Assembly (NCBI GenBank): GCA_012513195.1
Contig: JAAZCR010000096.1
Span: 1-7,063, forward strand
Source: Bacilli bacterium
GTDB taxonomy: Bacteria > Bacillota_I > Bacilli_A > Haloplasmatales > Haloplasmataceae
Reading direction: 5' to 3'
Length of the DNA: 7,063 bases
The translations under genes were made by a program, and so were the position numbers. Below are positions 1-6,334 of the stretch, piece after piece (position 1 is the stretch's first letter; every line of letters begins with the position of its first letter). Below the pieces are notes generated by a model. The model was not told where the DNA came from. It saw nothing but the letters and a program-made list of their open reading frames with translations, and did not search any database.

Positions 1-756
1 AAAGACGATATTGTAAGAAACATCATAAAAGCAAATAAGACCCCTGGTATCGATGTCATTATTTTAGGTCGTGGTGGAGGGTCTATTGAAGATTTATGGT
101 GTTTAAATGAAGAAGAAGTAGCCCGCGCCATCTTCAACTCTAAAATACCGATTATTAGTGCTGTGGGTCATGAAACGGATATTACGATAGCCGATTTTGT
201 AAGTGACTTGCGAGCACCAACTCCAACTGGTGCTGCAGAACTTGCTGTTCCTAATAAAGTTGACTTATTACGACTACTTGAGCAACGAAAAGACTATCTA
301 AACCAAATAATCTCAAGTAGACTAAATCTTCATTATCAAAATTTAAGAAAACTTAGATCAAGTTATGTGTTTATTAGTCCTCACCGAATCTATGAACAAC
401 ATTATCTTAAATTAGATCGTTTATATGCCAATTTAGATAAACATAGTCCAAAAAACTATTTGACTCATTTACAGGAGTCATTGAATAGTAAAATTAATCG
501 CTTAAACTATGCTTTTGAACGTGTTTATACTTCATTAAATAATAGTTTTTCGCAACTAATTAATAAACTAGAACTTGTTAATCCCTTAAATGTGATTAAC
601 AAGGGATATGCCTTAGTTAAAAAAGATGATAAAGCAGTAACTAGTGTTAATGATGTTATTATCAATGACAAGATTTCTTTATATTTAAAAGATGGAAATC
701 TCGAATGTGAAGTGCTTAGTAAAGAGGTGAAAGATTATGACCGAAAAGACATTTGA
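1..756 (+). CDS. xseA: Exodeoxyribonuclease VII large subunit, C-terminal part (5' truncated by window)
   Basis: This is the catalytic subunit of exonuclease VII, which with several XseB copies degrades single-stranded DNA to short oligonucleotides in the cytoplasm during repair. The reading frame is open from base 1, so the N-terminal OB-fold and the start codon lie outside the window; 251 residues are visible. The frame shows the family hallmark [11 protein letters not shown] (visible residues 23-33), then [13 protein letters not shown] (54-66) and [11 protein letters not shown] (70-80). R24, H57 and D60 should correspond to the catalytic Arg, His and Asp described for E. coli XseA. Residues about 85-195 form the long charged helical region that binds XseB, and the C-terminal INKGYALV (199-206) begins the conserved terminal beta domain. 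An ATG at 163 lies inside the conserved core and is not the start. The last 20 bases overlap xseB, as expected for co-translated subunits. Confidence 0.97.
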   Translation, partial: KDDIVRNIIKANKTPGIDVIILGRGGGSIEDLWCLNEEEVARAIFNSKIPIISAVGHETDITIADFVSDLRAPTPTGAAELAVPNKVDLLRLLEQRKDYLNQIISSRLNLHYQNLRKLRSSYVFISPHRIYEQHYLKLDRLYANLDKHSPKNYLTHLQESLNSKINRLNYAFERVYTSLNNSFSQLINKLELVNPLNVINKGYALVKKDDKAVTSVNDVIINDKISLYLKDGNLECEVLSKEVKDYDRKDI

Positions 757-946
757 ACAAGCTATGAACGAGCTTGAGGAAATCGTAAAAAGATTAGAAA
801 GTGGTACAACTAATTTAGAAGAAAGCATTGAACTATACAAAAAAGGGTTAGATTTATATAGTTTTTGTTTTAATAAGTTAAAAGAAGCCGAAAAACTCGT
901 TGTGAAAATTAGCGATGATAAAGTAGGAGAAGACAATAATGCTTGA
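737..946 (+). CDS. xseB: Exodeoxyribonuclease VII small subunit
   Basis: XseB is the small accessory subunit that coats the helical arm of XseA in exonuclease VII. The 69-residue product has the normal family length and pattern: [18 protein letters not shown] (6-23), then a turn and [15 protein letters not shown] (27-41), forming a two-helix hairpin with a third helical stretch, [12 protein letters not shown] (45-56). The ATG at 737 is preceded by GAGGTGA at 724-730, six bases upstream, a good ribosome binding site inside the end of xseA. The 20-base overlap with xseA and the 8-base overlap with ispA point to translational coupling. The pairing with xseA makes the call secure despite the small size. 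Confidence 0.96.
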   Translation: MTEKTFEQAMNELEEIVKRLESGTTNLEESIELYKKGLDLYSFCFNKLKEAEKLVVKISDDKVGEDNNA

Positions 947-1814
947 TGCGTTCATTAATCAGGTTGTACCGTTAATTGATGAAATAAATCGGACCTTTTT
1001 ACGTAGTTTAGACTTAGCACCAAAATTAAAAGAGGCTATGCTTTATAGTTATAATGCTGGGGGAAAACGGATTCGTCCAGTACTACTTTTAGCAGTTATC
1101 GAAGGCTTTGGAGCAGATATTAGTAAAGGTCTGCGAACAGCAGCTTGTTTAGAGTTAATTCATACCTCATCGTTAATTCATGATGATTTACCCGCCATGG
1201 ATAATGATGATTATCGCAGGGGATTACCTACTAATCATAAAGTTTTTGGTGAAGCCACCGCTATTTTAGCGGGTGATAGTTTATTAGTTGACGCATATCG
1301 GTTAATTGCGACCGATGAACTTTTAACTCCTACAGATAGAGTGCGATTGATTAGTGAACTTAGCACATGCTCTGGAGCTAATGGCATGATTGGTGGACAA
1401 GAATTGGATATTGAAAATGAAAATACAAAAATTGATTTAGATACATTGGTTAAAATAAATAAACATAAAACAGGGAAGTTAATCGAATTTGCGCTTGTCG
1501 CAGGCGCTATTATTGCGAATCAAAATGAAGTAATTATTGAAAAGATGCGAAGAATCGGTGAACATATTGGGATTGCTTTCCAAATTAAAGATGATATTTT
1601 AGATGTCGAAGGAGATAAAGCCATCCTAGGTAAAAACACTTTAAGAGATGAAAAGAATCACAAAACCACATATGTAAAACTCTTAGGCTTAGAGGGAGCG
1701 AAACATTCGTGTCAAGCGCACTATGAAAAAGCATTAACTTTACTTAGAAGTCTTGGTATGAATACAGCAGTACTTGAAGCTCTTTTTCGCTTAATCATTG
1801 ATAGCAATAAGTAA
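939..1814 (+). CDS. ispA: Polyprenyl (farnesyl/geranylgeranyl) diphosphate synthase
   Basis: This is a trans-prenyltransferase that condenses dimethylallyl diphosphate with isopentenyl diphosphate to make farnesyl or longer diphosphates for undecaprenyl, quinone and other lipids. The length of 291 residues is typical. Visible motifs are GGKRIRP (41-47), the first Asp-rich motif DDLPAMD (82-88) followed by RRG (93-95), HKVFGE (100-105), LAGD (110-113), GGQELD (152-157), the KTGKLIEF lysine region (177-184) and the second Asp-rich motif QIKDDILD (215-222). The first motif has the DDxxxxD spacing of the bacterial type II class. The residue five places before it is Ser77, where Bacillus-type farnesyl synthases usually have Tyr, so the product could be longer than C15. 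The ATG at 939 has AGGAG at 925-929. dxs, which supplies the same pathway, follows directly. Confidence 0.95.
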   Translation: MLDAFINQVVPLIDEINRTFLRSLDLAPKLKEAMLYSYNAGGKRIRPVLLLAVIEGFGADISKGLRTAACLELIHTSSLIHDDLPAMDNDDYRRGLPTNHKVFGEATAILAGDSLLVDAYRLIATDELLTPTDRVRLISELSTCSGANGMIGGQELDIENENTKIDLDTLVKINKHKTGKLIEFALVAGAIIANQNEVIIEKMRRIGEHIGIAFQIKDDILDVEGDKAILGKNTLRDEKNHKTTYVKLLGLEGAKHSCQAHYEKALTLLRSLGMNTAVLEALFRLIIDSNK

Positions 1815-1836
1815 GGTCTAAGGAAGAAGTGATAAT

Positions 1837-3720
1837 ATGAGTAAGCTTTATGATATAAAAAATCCAGAATATGTCAAAACTTTATCAATTAAAGAATTAG
1901 AGTCTCTGTGCGAAGAAATTCGTGAGTTTTTGATAGATAATATTTCGCAAACAGGAGGACATTTAGCGCCTAATTTAGGTACGGTAGAGTTGATTGTGGC
2001 ACTCCATAAAGTTTTTGATAGCCCAAAAGATAAAATTATTTTTGATGTCGGGCATCAAGCTTATACACATAAACTTTTAACTGGTAGAGCAGCCCAATTT
2101 AATACTTTAAGAAAATACGGTGGCTTAAGTGGCTTCTTGAAACGTCGCGAAAGTGAACACGATATTTGGGAAGCGGGCCACAGTTCCACCTCAATATCAG
2201 CAGCCACAGGGTTTGCATATGCAAGAGATTTACAAGGGGAAGATTATCATGTTGTGGCAGTCATTGGTGATGGTTCCTTAACTAGCGGTTTAGCTTATGA
2301 AGCATTAAATCATTTAGGACAATCAGGTAAGAGAGTTATCGTTATCCTAAATGATAATAAAATGTCCATCTCGCAAAATGTTGGCGCAGTTAATGTGATG
2401 TTAAATAAAATGCGTGTAAGTCGACGTTACCAAAAAGCCAAGAACATCTATTTACGTGTAATCAAGAAAGAAAAGCATATCTTTAATCTTGCTAAACGCA
2501 TTCGCGATGGTGTAAAATCCTTTTTCCTCCAAAACAATGTTTTTGAAGAAATGGGTTTTGAGTATTATGGTCCTATCGATGGCCACGATTTACCTACTGT
2601 TATCCATTTCTTAAACAAAGTTAAGACCATTGATAAGCCTGTATTGGTTCATTTAGTGACCAAAAAAGGTAAAGGTTATAAATACGCTGAAAATGATGAA
2701 TGTGGTATTTGGCATGGTGTAGGTCCATTCAATAAAGAAACAGGCGAATTTCTTAATAAAAGCCAAGCGAATGTTAAGAGTTGGAGTAAGATCATTTGTG
2801 AAGGTGTAACGAGATTAGCGAAAGAGGATGAACGCATCGTGGTGATTACTCCAGCAATGAAACAAGGTTCAGCCCTTGAAAGTTTTGAACAAGCTTTTCC
2901 TGATCGAATTATCGATGTAGGAATTGCGGAAGAACACGCTATCACTTTCGCTGGAGGACTTGCCATGTCCAATATGAAACCCTTCGTATCCATCTATTCG
3001 ACTTTCCTCCAACGTGCTTATGACCAAATCAACCATGATTTAGCCTTACAGGATCTACCTGTTGTCGTTGGTGTTGATCGCGCAGGCCTTGTCGATGGTG
3101 ATGGTGAAACCCATCAAGGGATTTTCGATGTTGCTTTCTTACGTCATATTCCTAATACCTATATAATGATGCCAAAAGATGCCCATGAAGCTTATGATTT
3201 ACTATATACAGCATTTAAATCAGAAAAGTTATGTTTTATTCGTTATCCAAGGGGAAATGCGTCAACAGAAGGTTTAGATGAACATCAATTCACCTATATT
3301 CCCCTAGGCTCATGGACCATAGAACGAGAAGGAGAAGATTATATTTTTATCACTTATGGTCCAGGAATAGATTATATCAAAAGCATATGTGACAAAAATC
3401 AAATCAATGCGAAAGTTATCAATGCTCGTTTTATTAAACCAATTGATGAGAAACTATTAAAAGATTTAATTAGTGAAAACAAGCCAATCATTGTTTTTGA
3501 AGAAGTAGTCAGAACAAGTAGTTTAAATAGCGCGATTTTAGAATTCGCCCATAAAGAACGCTTAAGTATAAGTAACATTTATAGTATGGCAATTAATGAT
3601 ACCTATGTTGGCCAAGGTGACCGCAATTTACTTTATAAGGAATTACATTTAGACGAAGAAAGTATTTTGAAACTTATAAATAGTTTAAAGGATGAAGCCA
3701 ATGAAGAAAGAACGAATTGA
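1837..3720 (+). CDS. dxs: 1-deoxy-D-xylulose-5-phosphate synthase
   Basis: Dxs is the thiamine diphosphate enzyme that joins pyruvate and glyceraldehyde 3-phosphate with loss of CO2, the first step of the MEP isoprenoid pathway. The 627 residues match the family length. Domain I contains GGHLAPNLG (40-48), FDVGHQAY (69-76), GHSSTSISAA (114-123) and the metal/ThDP motif GDGS (144-147) with N172 and N174 in the LNDNKMSIS stretch. Domain II has VGIAEEHAITFAGGLA (361-376), with E365 in the place of the catalytic Glu, then STFLQRAYDQ (388-397) and DRAGLVDGDGETHQG (414-428), whose H426 matches the active-site His. Domain III closes the protein. GDGS and VDGDGE replace the more usual GDGA and VGADGP/E, which are mild variants. 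The ATG at 1837 follows an AGGAAG/GAAGTGAT stretch at 1821-1833. The gene sits 22 bases after ispA and overlaps tlyA by 20. Confidence 0.98.
   Translation: MSKLYDIKNPEYVKTLSIKELESLCEEIREFLIDNISQTGGHLAPNLGTVELIVALHKVFDSPKDKIIFDVGHQAYTHKLLTGRAAQFNTLRKYGGLSGFLKRRESEHDIWEAGHSSTSISAATGFAYARDLQGEDYHVVAVIGDGSLTSGLAYEALNHLGQSGKRVIVILNDNKMSISQNVGAVNVMLNKMRVSRRYQKAKNIYLRVIKKEKHIFNLAKRIRDGVKSFFLQNNVFEEMGFEYYGPIDGHDLPTVIHFLNKVKTIDKPVLVHLVTKKGKGYKYAENDECGIWHGVGPFNKETGEFLNKSQANVKSWSKIICEGVTRLAKEDERIVVITPAMKQGSALESFEQAFPDRIIDVGIAEEHAITFAGGLAMSNMKPFVSIYSTFLQRAYDQINHDLALQDLPVVVGVDRAGLVDGDGETHQGIFDVAFLRHIPNTYIMMPKDAHEAYDLLYTAFKSEKLCFIRYPRGNASTEGLDEHQFTYIPLGSWTIEREGEDYIFITYGPGIDYIKSICDKNQINAKVINARFIKPIDEKLLKDLISENKPIIVFEEVVRTSSLNSAILEFAHKERLSISNIYSMAINDTYVGQGDRNLLYKELHLDEESILKLINSLKDEANEERTN
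3687..3692 (+). promoter_or_regulatory. tlyA ribosome binding site that decides the start
   Basis: AAAGGA lies eight bases before the ATG at 3701. The alternative ATG at 3692 overlaps this sequence and has no Shine-Dalgarno of its own at a workable distance, so 3701 is preferred. The site lies within the dxs coding sequence. Confidence 0.75.
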
Positions 3721-4507
3721 TGTTCTCTTAGTCGAACAAGGTTTTTTCCCAACGCGGGAAAAAGCGCGTCGTGCGGTTATGGCAGGTATTGTCTATGTAG
3801 ATGAAGAAAAGGGTTTAAAACCAGGGGAACAGGTTGATGTAAATAAAATAATCACCGTTAAAGGTGAATTTATGCCCTATGTATCACGGGGTGGCTTAAA
3901 ACTTGAACATGCTTTAAAGGTGTTTAATATTAACTTAAATGATAAAATAGTTCTTGATATTGGAGCATCTACGGGAGGATTCACTGACTGTGCTCTTCAG
4001 CACGGTGCTAAACTAGTATATGCTTTAGATGTCGGTTATAATCAACTCGATTGGAAAATGCGGAGTCATCCACAAGTTGTTACCATTGAAAGGTGTAACT
4101 TCCGTTATGCGACACTAGATTTATTTACCCATGGTCAACCTGAGTTTGCGACCATTGATGTTTCCTTCATTTCCTTACGACTTATTTTACCAGTCTTAAA
4201 GGATATTTTGATTGAAGATGGTGAGGTATGCGCCTTAGTTAAACCACAATTTGAAGCAGGTAGGGAGCAAGTTGGTAAGAAAGGTATCGTACGGGATCAA
4301 ACTGTACATAAAGAAGTCCTTACAAACTTAATTAATTTTTGTGAAGCAAATGGATACACGGTATTAAATCTTACTTATTCACCAATTAAGGGTAGCGAAG
4401 GTAATATAGAATTTTTTCTCCATTTAAAGAAAGGAAAAGCGACAACGCCTTGCGTAATAGATATTGAGCAAGTTATTACAGAGGCACATAACTTAGCGAG
4501 TGGGTGA
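3701..4507 (+). CDS. tlyA: TlyA family rRNA 2'-O-methyltransferase
   Basis: This S-adenosylmethionine-dependent enzyme (called YqxC in Bacillus) is known in mycobacteria to methylate the 2'-O of a cytidine in 23S rRNA, and in some forms also one in 16S rRNA; older annotations call it hemolysin A. The 268-residue product begins with an S4 RNA-binding domain, KERIDVLLVEQGFFPTREKARR (3-24) to about residue 60. The FtsJ-like methyltransferase domain follows, with SAM-binding motif VLDIGASTGGFTDCAL (84-99). K67 (in SRGGLKL), D153 (DVSFISL), K181 (VKPQFE) and E237 (GNIEFF) line up with the K-D-K-E catalytic set described for TlyA. The ATG at 3701 is chosen over 3692 because of the AAAGGA spacing. 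It overlaps dxs by 20 bases. In Bacillus argR/ahrC would follow; here recN does. The exact rRNA target cannot be read from the sequence. Confidence 0.95.
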   Translation: MKKERIDVLLVEQGFFPTREKARRAVMAGIVYVDEEKGLKPGEQVDVNKIITVKGEFMPYVSRGGLKLEHALKVFNINLNDKIVLDIGASTGGFTDCALQHGAKLVYALDVGYNQLDWKMRSHPQVVTIERCNFRYATLDLFTHGQPEFATIDVSFISLRLILPVLKDILIEDGEVCALVKPQFEAGREQVGKKGIVRDQTVHKEVLTNLINFCEANGYTVLNLTYSPIKGSEGNIEFFLHLKKGKATTPCVIDIEQVITEAHNLASG

Positions 4508-4508
4508 T
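4502..4508 (+). promoter_or_regulatory. recN ribosome binding site that decides the start
   Basis: GGGTGAT resembles the 3' half of the consensus AGGAGGTGAT and ends four bases before the ATG at 4513, the correct register for that codon. A GTG at 4504 is in frame but lies inside this site, and only a weak GCGAG precedes it. Starting at 4513 also gives the family-typical N-terminus MLQELKIKDFAII. The site overlaps the tlyA stop codon. Confidence 0.7.
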
Positions 4509-4512
4509 AAAT

Positions 4513-6201
4513 ATGTTACAAGAGTTAAAAATTAAAGATTTCGCGATTATTGATGATTTAACCATTCAATTTAATGAGGGAATGACGGTTTTAACAGGGG
4601 AAACTGGAAGTGGTAAATCGATTATTATCGACGCGATTAATCTCTTATTAGGGGGTAGAGCCACATCCGATGTAATTCGTTTTGACAAAGAAAAAGCAGT
4701 TGTAGAAGCCTTATTCTATTACGACAATCCCCAAATCGATAGTTTGTTAGAGGAAATGGGAATTGAAGTAGCCGACGGGATGCTAATCATCAATCGCGAA
4801 ATCGCTCGCAATGGTCGAAATATCTGTAGAATTAACGGCCAATTAGTTACAGTAAATCAGTTAAAGCAATTAGGTAATCTCCTCGTTGATGTCCATGTCC
4901 AACACGACACGCAACGTTTAATATCAGCAAGCAACTATCTCTACTTGTTAGATAGTTTTGCGGATAATGAATTTTTCCAATTATTGGAAAATTATCAAGA
5001 AATCTTACATGAATACAATGACTTAATTCATGAATATCGTACCCTCATAAATGAACATAAAACTAATCAAGAAAAAAAGGATTTTTATGAGTTTCAACTT
5101 AATGAATTAAAACAAGCTAATTTAAGTCTAAATGAGTATGAAGAACTCTTTGAAAAGCAAAAATCCTATGATAATTACGATAAGTTATATGAAAACCTTA
5201 GTTTAGCTTATCAGAAATTAGGTGAAAATAACACCGCTAGTAATATCTATGAAAGTGCAACCATATTAAATAAACTTGGATTCATTAGCACAAAATATAA
5301 CGAGATGAGTGAAACGCTCTTTTCGATTTATTATCAATTAGACGATTTGATCAATATTTTAAATGATGAAATTCAAACTTTAGATTACGATCCTGTTGAA
5401 CTAGATAGAATTAATGCTCGCTTAGCGATTTATTCAAGTTTTAAACGAAAATACAAAATGGAAATACCTGAACTCATTGATTATATGAATGGGTTAAGAG
5501 AAAAGATTGATCGTATCGAAAACTTCGACTTTTTAATACGCGATTATGAGAATAAATTACAAGACAAATTTAAATTATGCTTAAAACTAGCATTTGATCT
5601 ACGCGAAAAACGAATGAAGATTGCTCGTAATATTGAAAGTAGTTTAATCGAGCATCTAAAGGATTTGCGTTTATTAAATACACGTTTTGAAATCCGCTTT
5701 AACGATTTAGAAATAAGCGAAAATGATTATTTAAACGATAAAATCTTCACTAATCAAGGTATCGATATTGTTGACTTCTATATCTCATTTAACCTTGGTG
5801 AGCCAGTGAAACCTTTATCTAAGGTCGCAAGTGGTGGAGAACTATCGAGATTCATGTTGGGATTAAAGACGATGCTCACCGAAAAACAAAAACTTTCAAC
5901 TATTATCTTTGATGAAATTGATACTGGTGTATCGGGGATTACTGCCAGCGCCATCGCACAAAAGATTAAACGCATCAGCAACTCCACTCAAGTTTTATGC
6001 ATAACGCATTTACCGCAAGTTGCTTCAATTAGTGATCATCATCTCTATATTTCCAAAATTGAAAATAACAATCGCACTAATACTATCGTTAAAGAACTAA
6101 CAGGTGAAGAACGGGTAGCAGAAATTGCGAAGATGATTTCTGGGGCCAATGTCGACGCAATGAACTTAGATACAGCTAGAAATATGTTAAAAAACCGCTA
6201 G
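4513..6201 (+). CDS. recN: DNA repair protein RecN (SMC-like ATPase)
   Basis: RecN is a cohesin-like ATPase recruited early to DNA double-strand breaks, where it tethers ends for RecA-dependent recombination. The product is 562 residues from the ATG at 4513, close to the usual 550-580. The N-terminal head has Walker A GETGSGKS (29-36). The middle, about 155-390, is helical, rich in Glu, Lys, Leu and Asn, and fits the family's short coiled coil. The C-terminal head has the ABC signature VASGGELSR (438-446), Walker B TIIFDEIDTGVSG (463-475) with D467 and E468, the H-loop ITHLPQVA (497-504) with H499, and the family-specific GEERVAEIAKMISG (531-544). The Q-loop area reads VHVQHDTQ (127-134), where most RecN proteins have a GQH form. 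It starts 5 bases after tlyA, so it is very likely co-transcribed. The TAG stop forms the first bases of a long inverted repeat that extends into spoIVB. Confidence 0.97.
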   Translation: MLQELKIKDFAIIDDLTIQFNEGMTVLTGETGSGKSIIIDAINLLLGGRATSDVIRFDKEKAVVEALFYYDNPQIDSLLEEMGIEVADGMLIINREIARNGRNICRINGQLVTVNQLKQLGNLLVDVHVQHDTQRLISASNYLYLLDSFADNEFFQLLENYQEILHEYNDLIHEYRTLINEHKTNQEKKDFYEFQLNELKQANLSLNEYEELFEKQKSYDNYDKLYENLSLAYQKLGENNTASNIYESATILNKLGFISTKYNEMSETLFSIYYQLDDLINILNDEIQTLDYDPVELDRINARLAIYSSFKRKYKMEIPELIDYMNGLREKIDRIENFDFLIRDYENKLQDKFKLCLKLAFDLREKRMKIARNIESSLIEHLKDLRLLNTRFEIRFNDLEISENDYLNDKIFTNQGIDIVDFYISFNLGEPVKPLSKVASGGELSRFMLGLKTMLTEKQKLSTIIFDEIDTGVSGITASAIAQKIKRISNSTQVLCITHLPQVASISDHHLYISKIENNNRTNTIVKELTGEERVAEIAKMISGANVDAMNLDTARNMLKNR

Positions 6202-6334
6202 ACTAAGTTTTGTAAATGCTAATTCCAAATATTTTTCGTTTTTTCGTTAAATATCTTTCGCAAAAGTCGTTAAAAATATGTATGTAGTCTGTAGCGAAAG
6301 AGGTGAGTGGAATTAGTCACAAAAAACTTAGTCT
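6200..6334 (+). promoter_or_regulatory. Long nested inverted repeat enclosing the spoIVB translation start
   Basis: Three collinear complementary pairs can form one long RNA hairpin. P1 pairs 6200-6211 (AGACTAAGTTTT) with 6323-6334 (AAAACTTAGTCT), 12 perfect pairs. P2 pairs 6218-6227 (GCTAATTCCA) with 6308-6317 (TGGAATTAGT), nine Watson-Crick pairs and one G-U. The internal loop between them is nearly symmetric, 6 and 5 bases. P3 pairs 6254-6261 (TCTTTCGC) with 6294-6301 (GCGAAAGA), or alternatively 6232-6238 with 6295-6301. The 5' arm starts inside the recN stop codon. The 3' arm covers part of the spoIVB Shine-Dalgarno and the proposed ATT start, and C6335 and T6336-6341 follow it. The pairings are seen directly. 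The inferred role is to block spoIVB translation, or terminate transcription, on RNA reading through from recN. A transcript starting inside the loop would lack the 5' arms and escape. Confidence 0.65.
6300..6306 (+). promoter_or_regulatory. spoIVB Shine-Dalgarno sequence
   Basis: GAGGTGA, preceded by AAA, is the only strong ribosome binding site near the start of spoIVB. Its GAGG core ends eight bases before an in-frame ATT at 6312, the best-spaced candidate start. The in-frame GTG at 6303 lies inside the site. Its first bases fall in the 3' arm of the P3 helix, so folding would hide it. Confidence 0.7.

Noticed and set aside
685..936. Minus-strand open frame of 83 codons opposite xseB
   Set aside because: It lies antisense to the well-supported xseA end and xseB, is low-complexity Ser/Phe/Leu, and matches no family I know.
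2676..2993. Minus-strand open frame of 105 codons within dxs
   Set aside because: It is fully antisense to conserved dxs motifs and has no recognisable domain, so it is a shadow of the real gene.
754..4507. Genetic code 4 (TGA as Trp), considered because of Mollicutes-like features
   Set aside because: TGA ends xseA, xseB, dxs and tlyA exactly at their expected C-termini, and Trp is encoded by TGG.
4504..4512. GTG start for recN, three codons earlier
   Set aside because: It lies within the GGGTGAT ribosome binding site of ATG 4513 and adds residues that the family lacks.
5778..5987. Minus-strand open frame within recN
   Set aside because: It lies opposite the conserved signature and Walker B region of recN and has no independent support.
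6229..6254. ATATTT/AAATAT inverted repeat as a recN terminator
   Set aside because: It has only six A-T pairs and no T tract after it, so it would not form a stable terminator stem.
6278..6316. Possible 12-codon leader peptide (ATG 6278 to TAG 6314-6316) ending on the spoIVB start
   Set aside because: No Shine-Dalgarno precedes the ATG. The overlap of its stop with the ATT at 6312 is suggestive of coupling but too weak to annotate.
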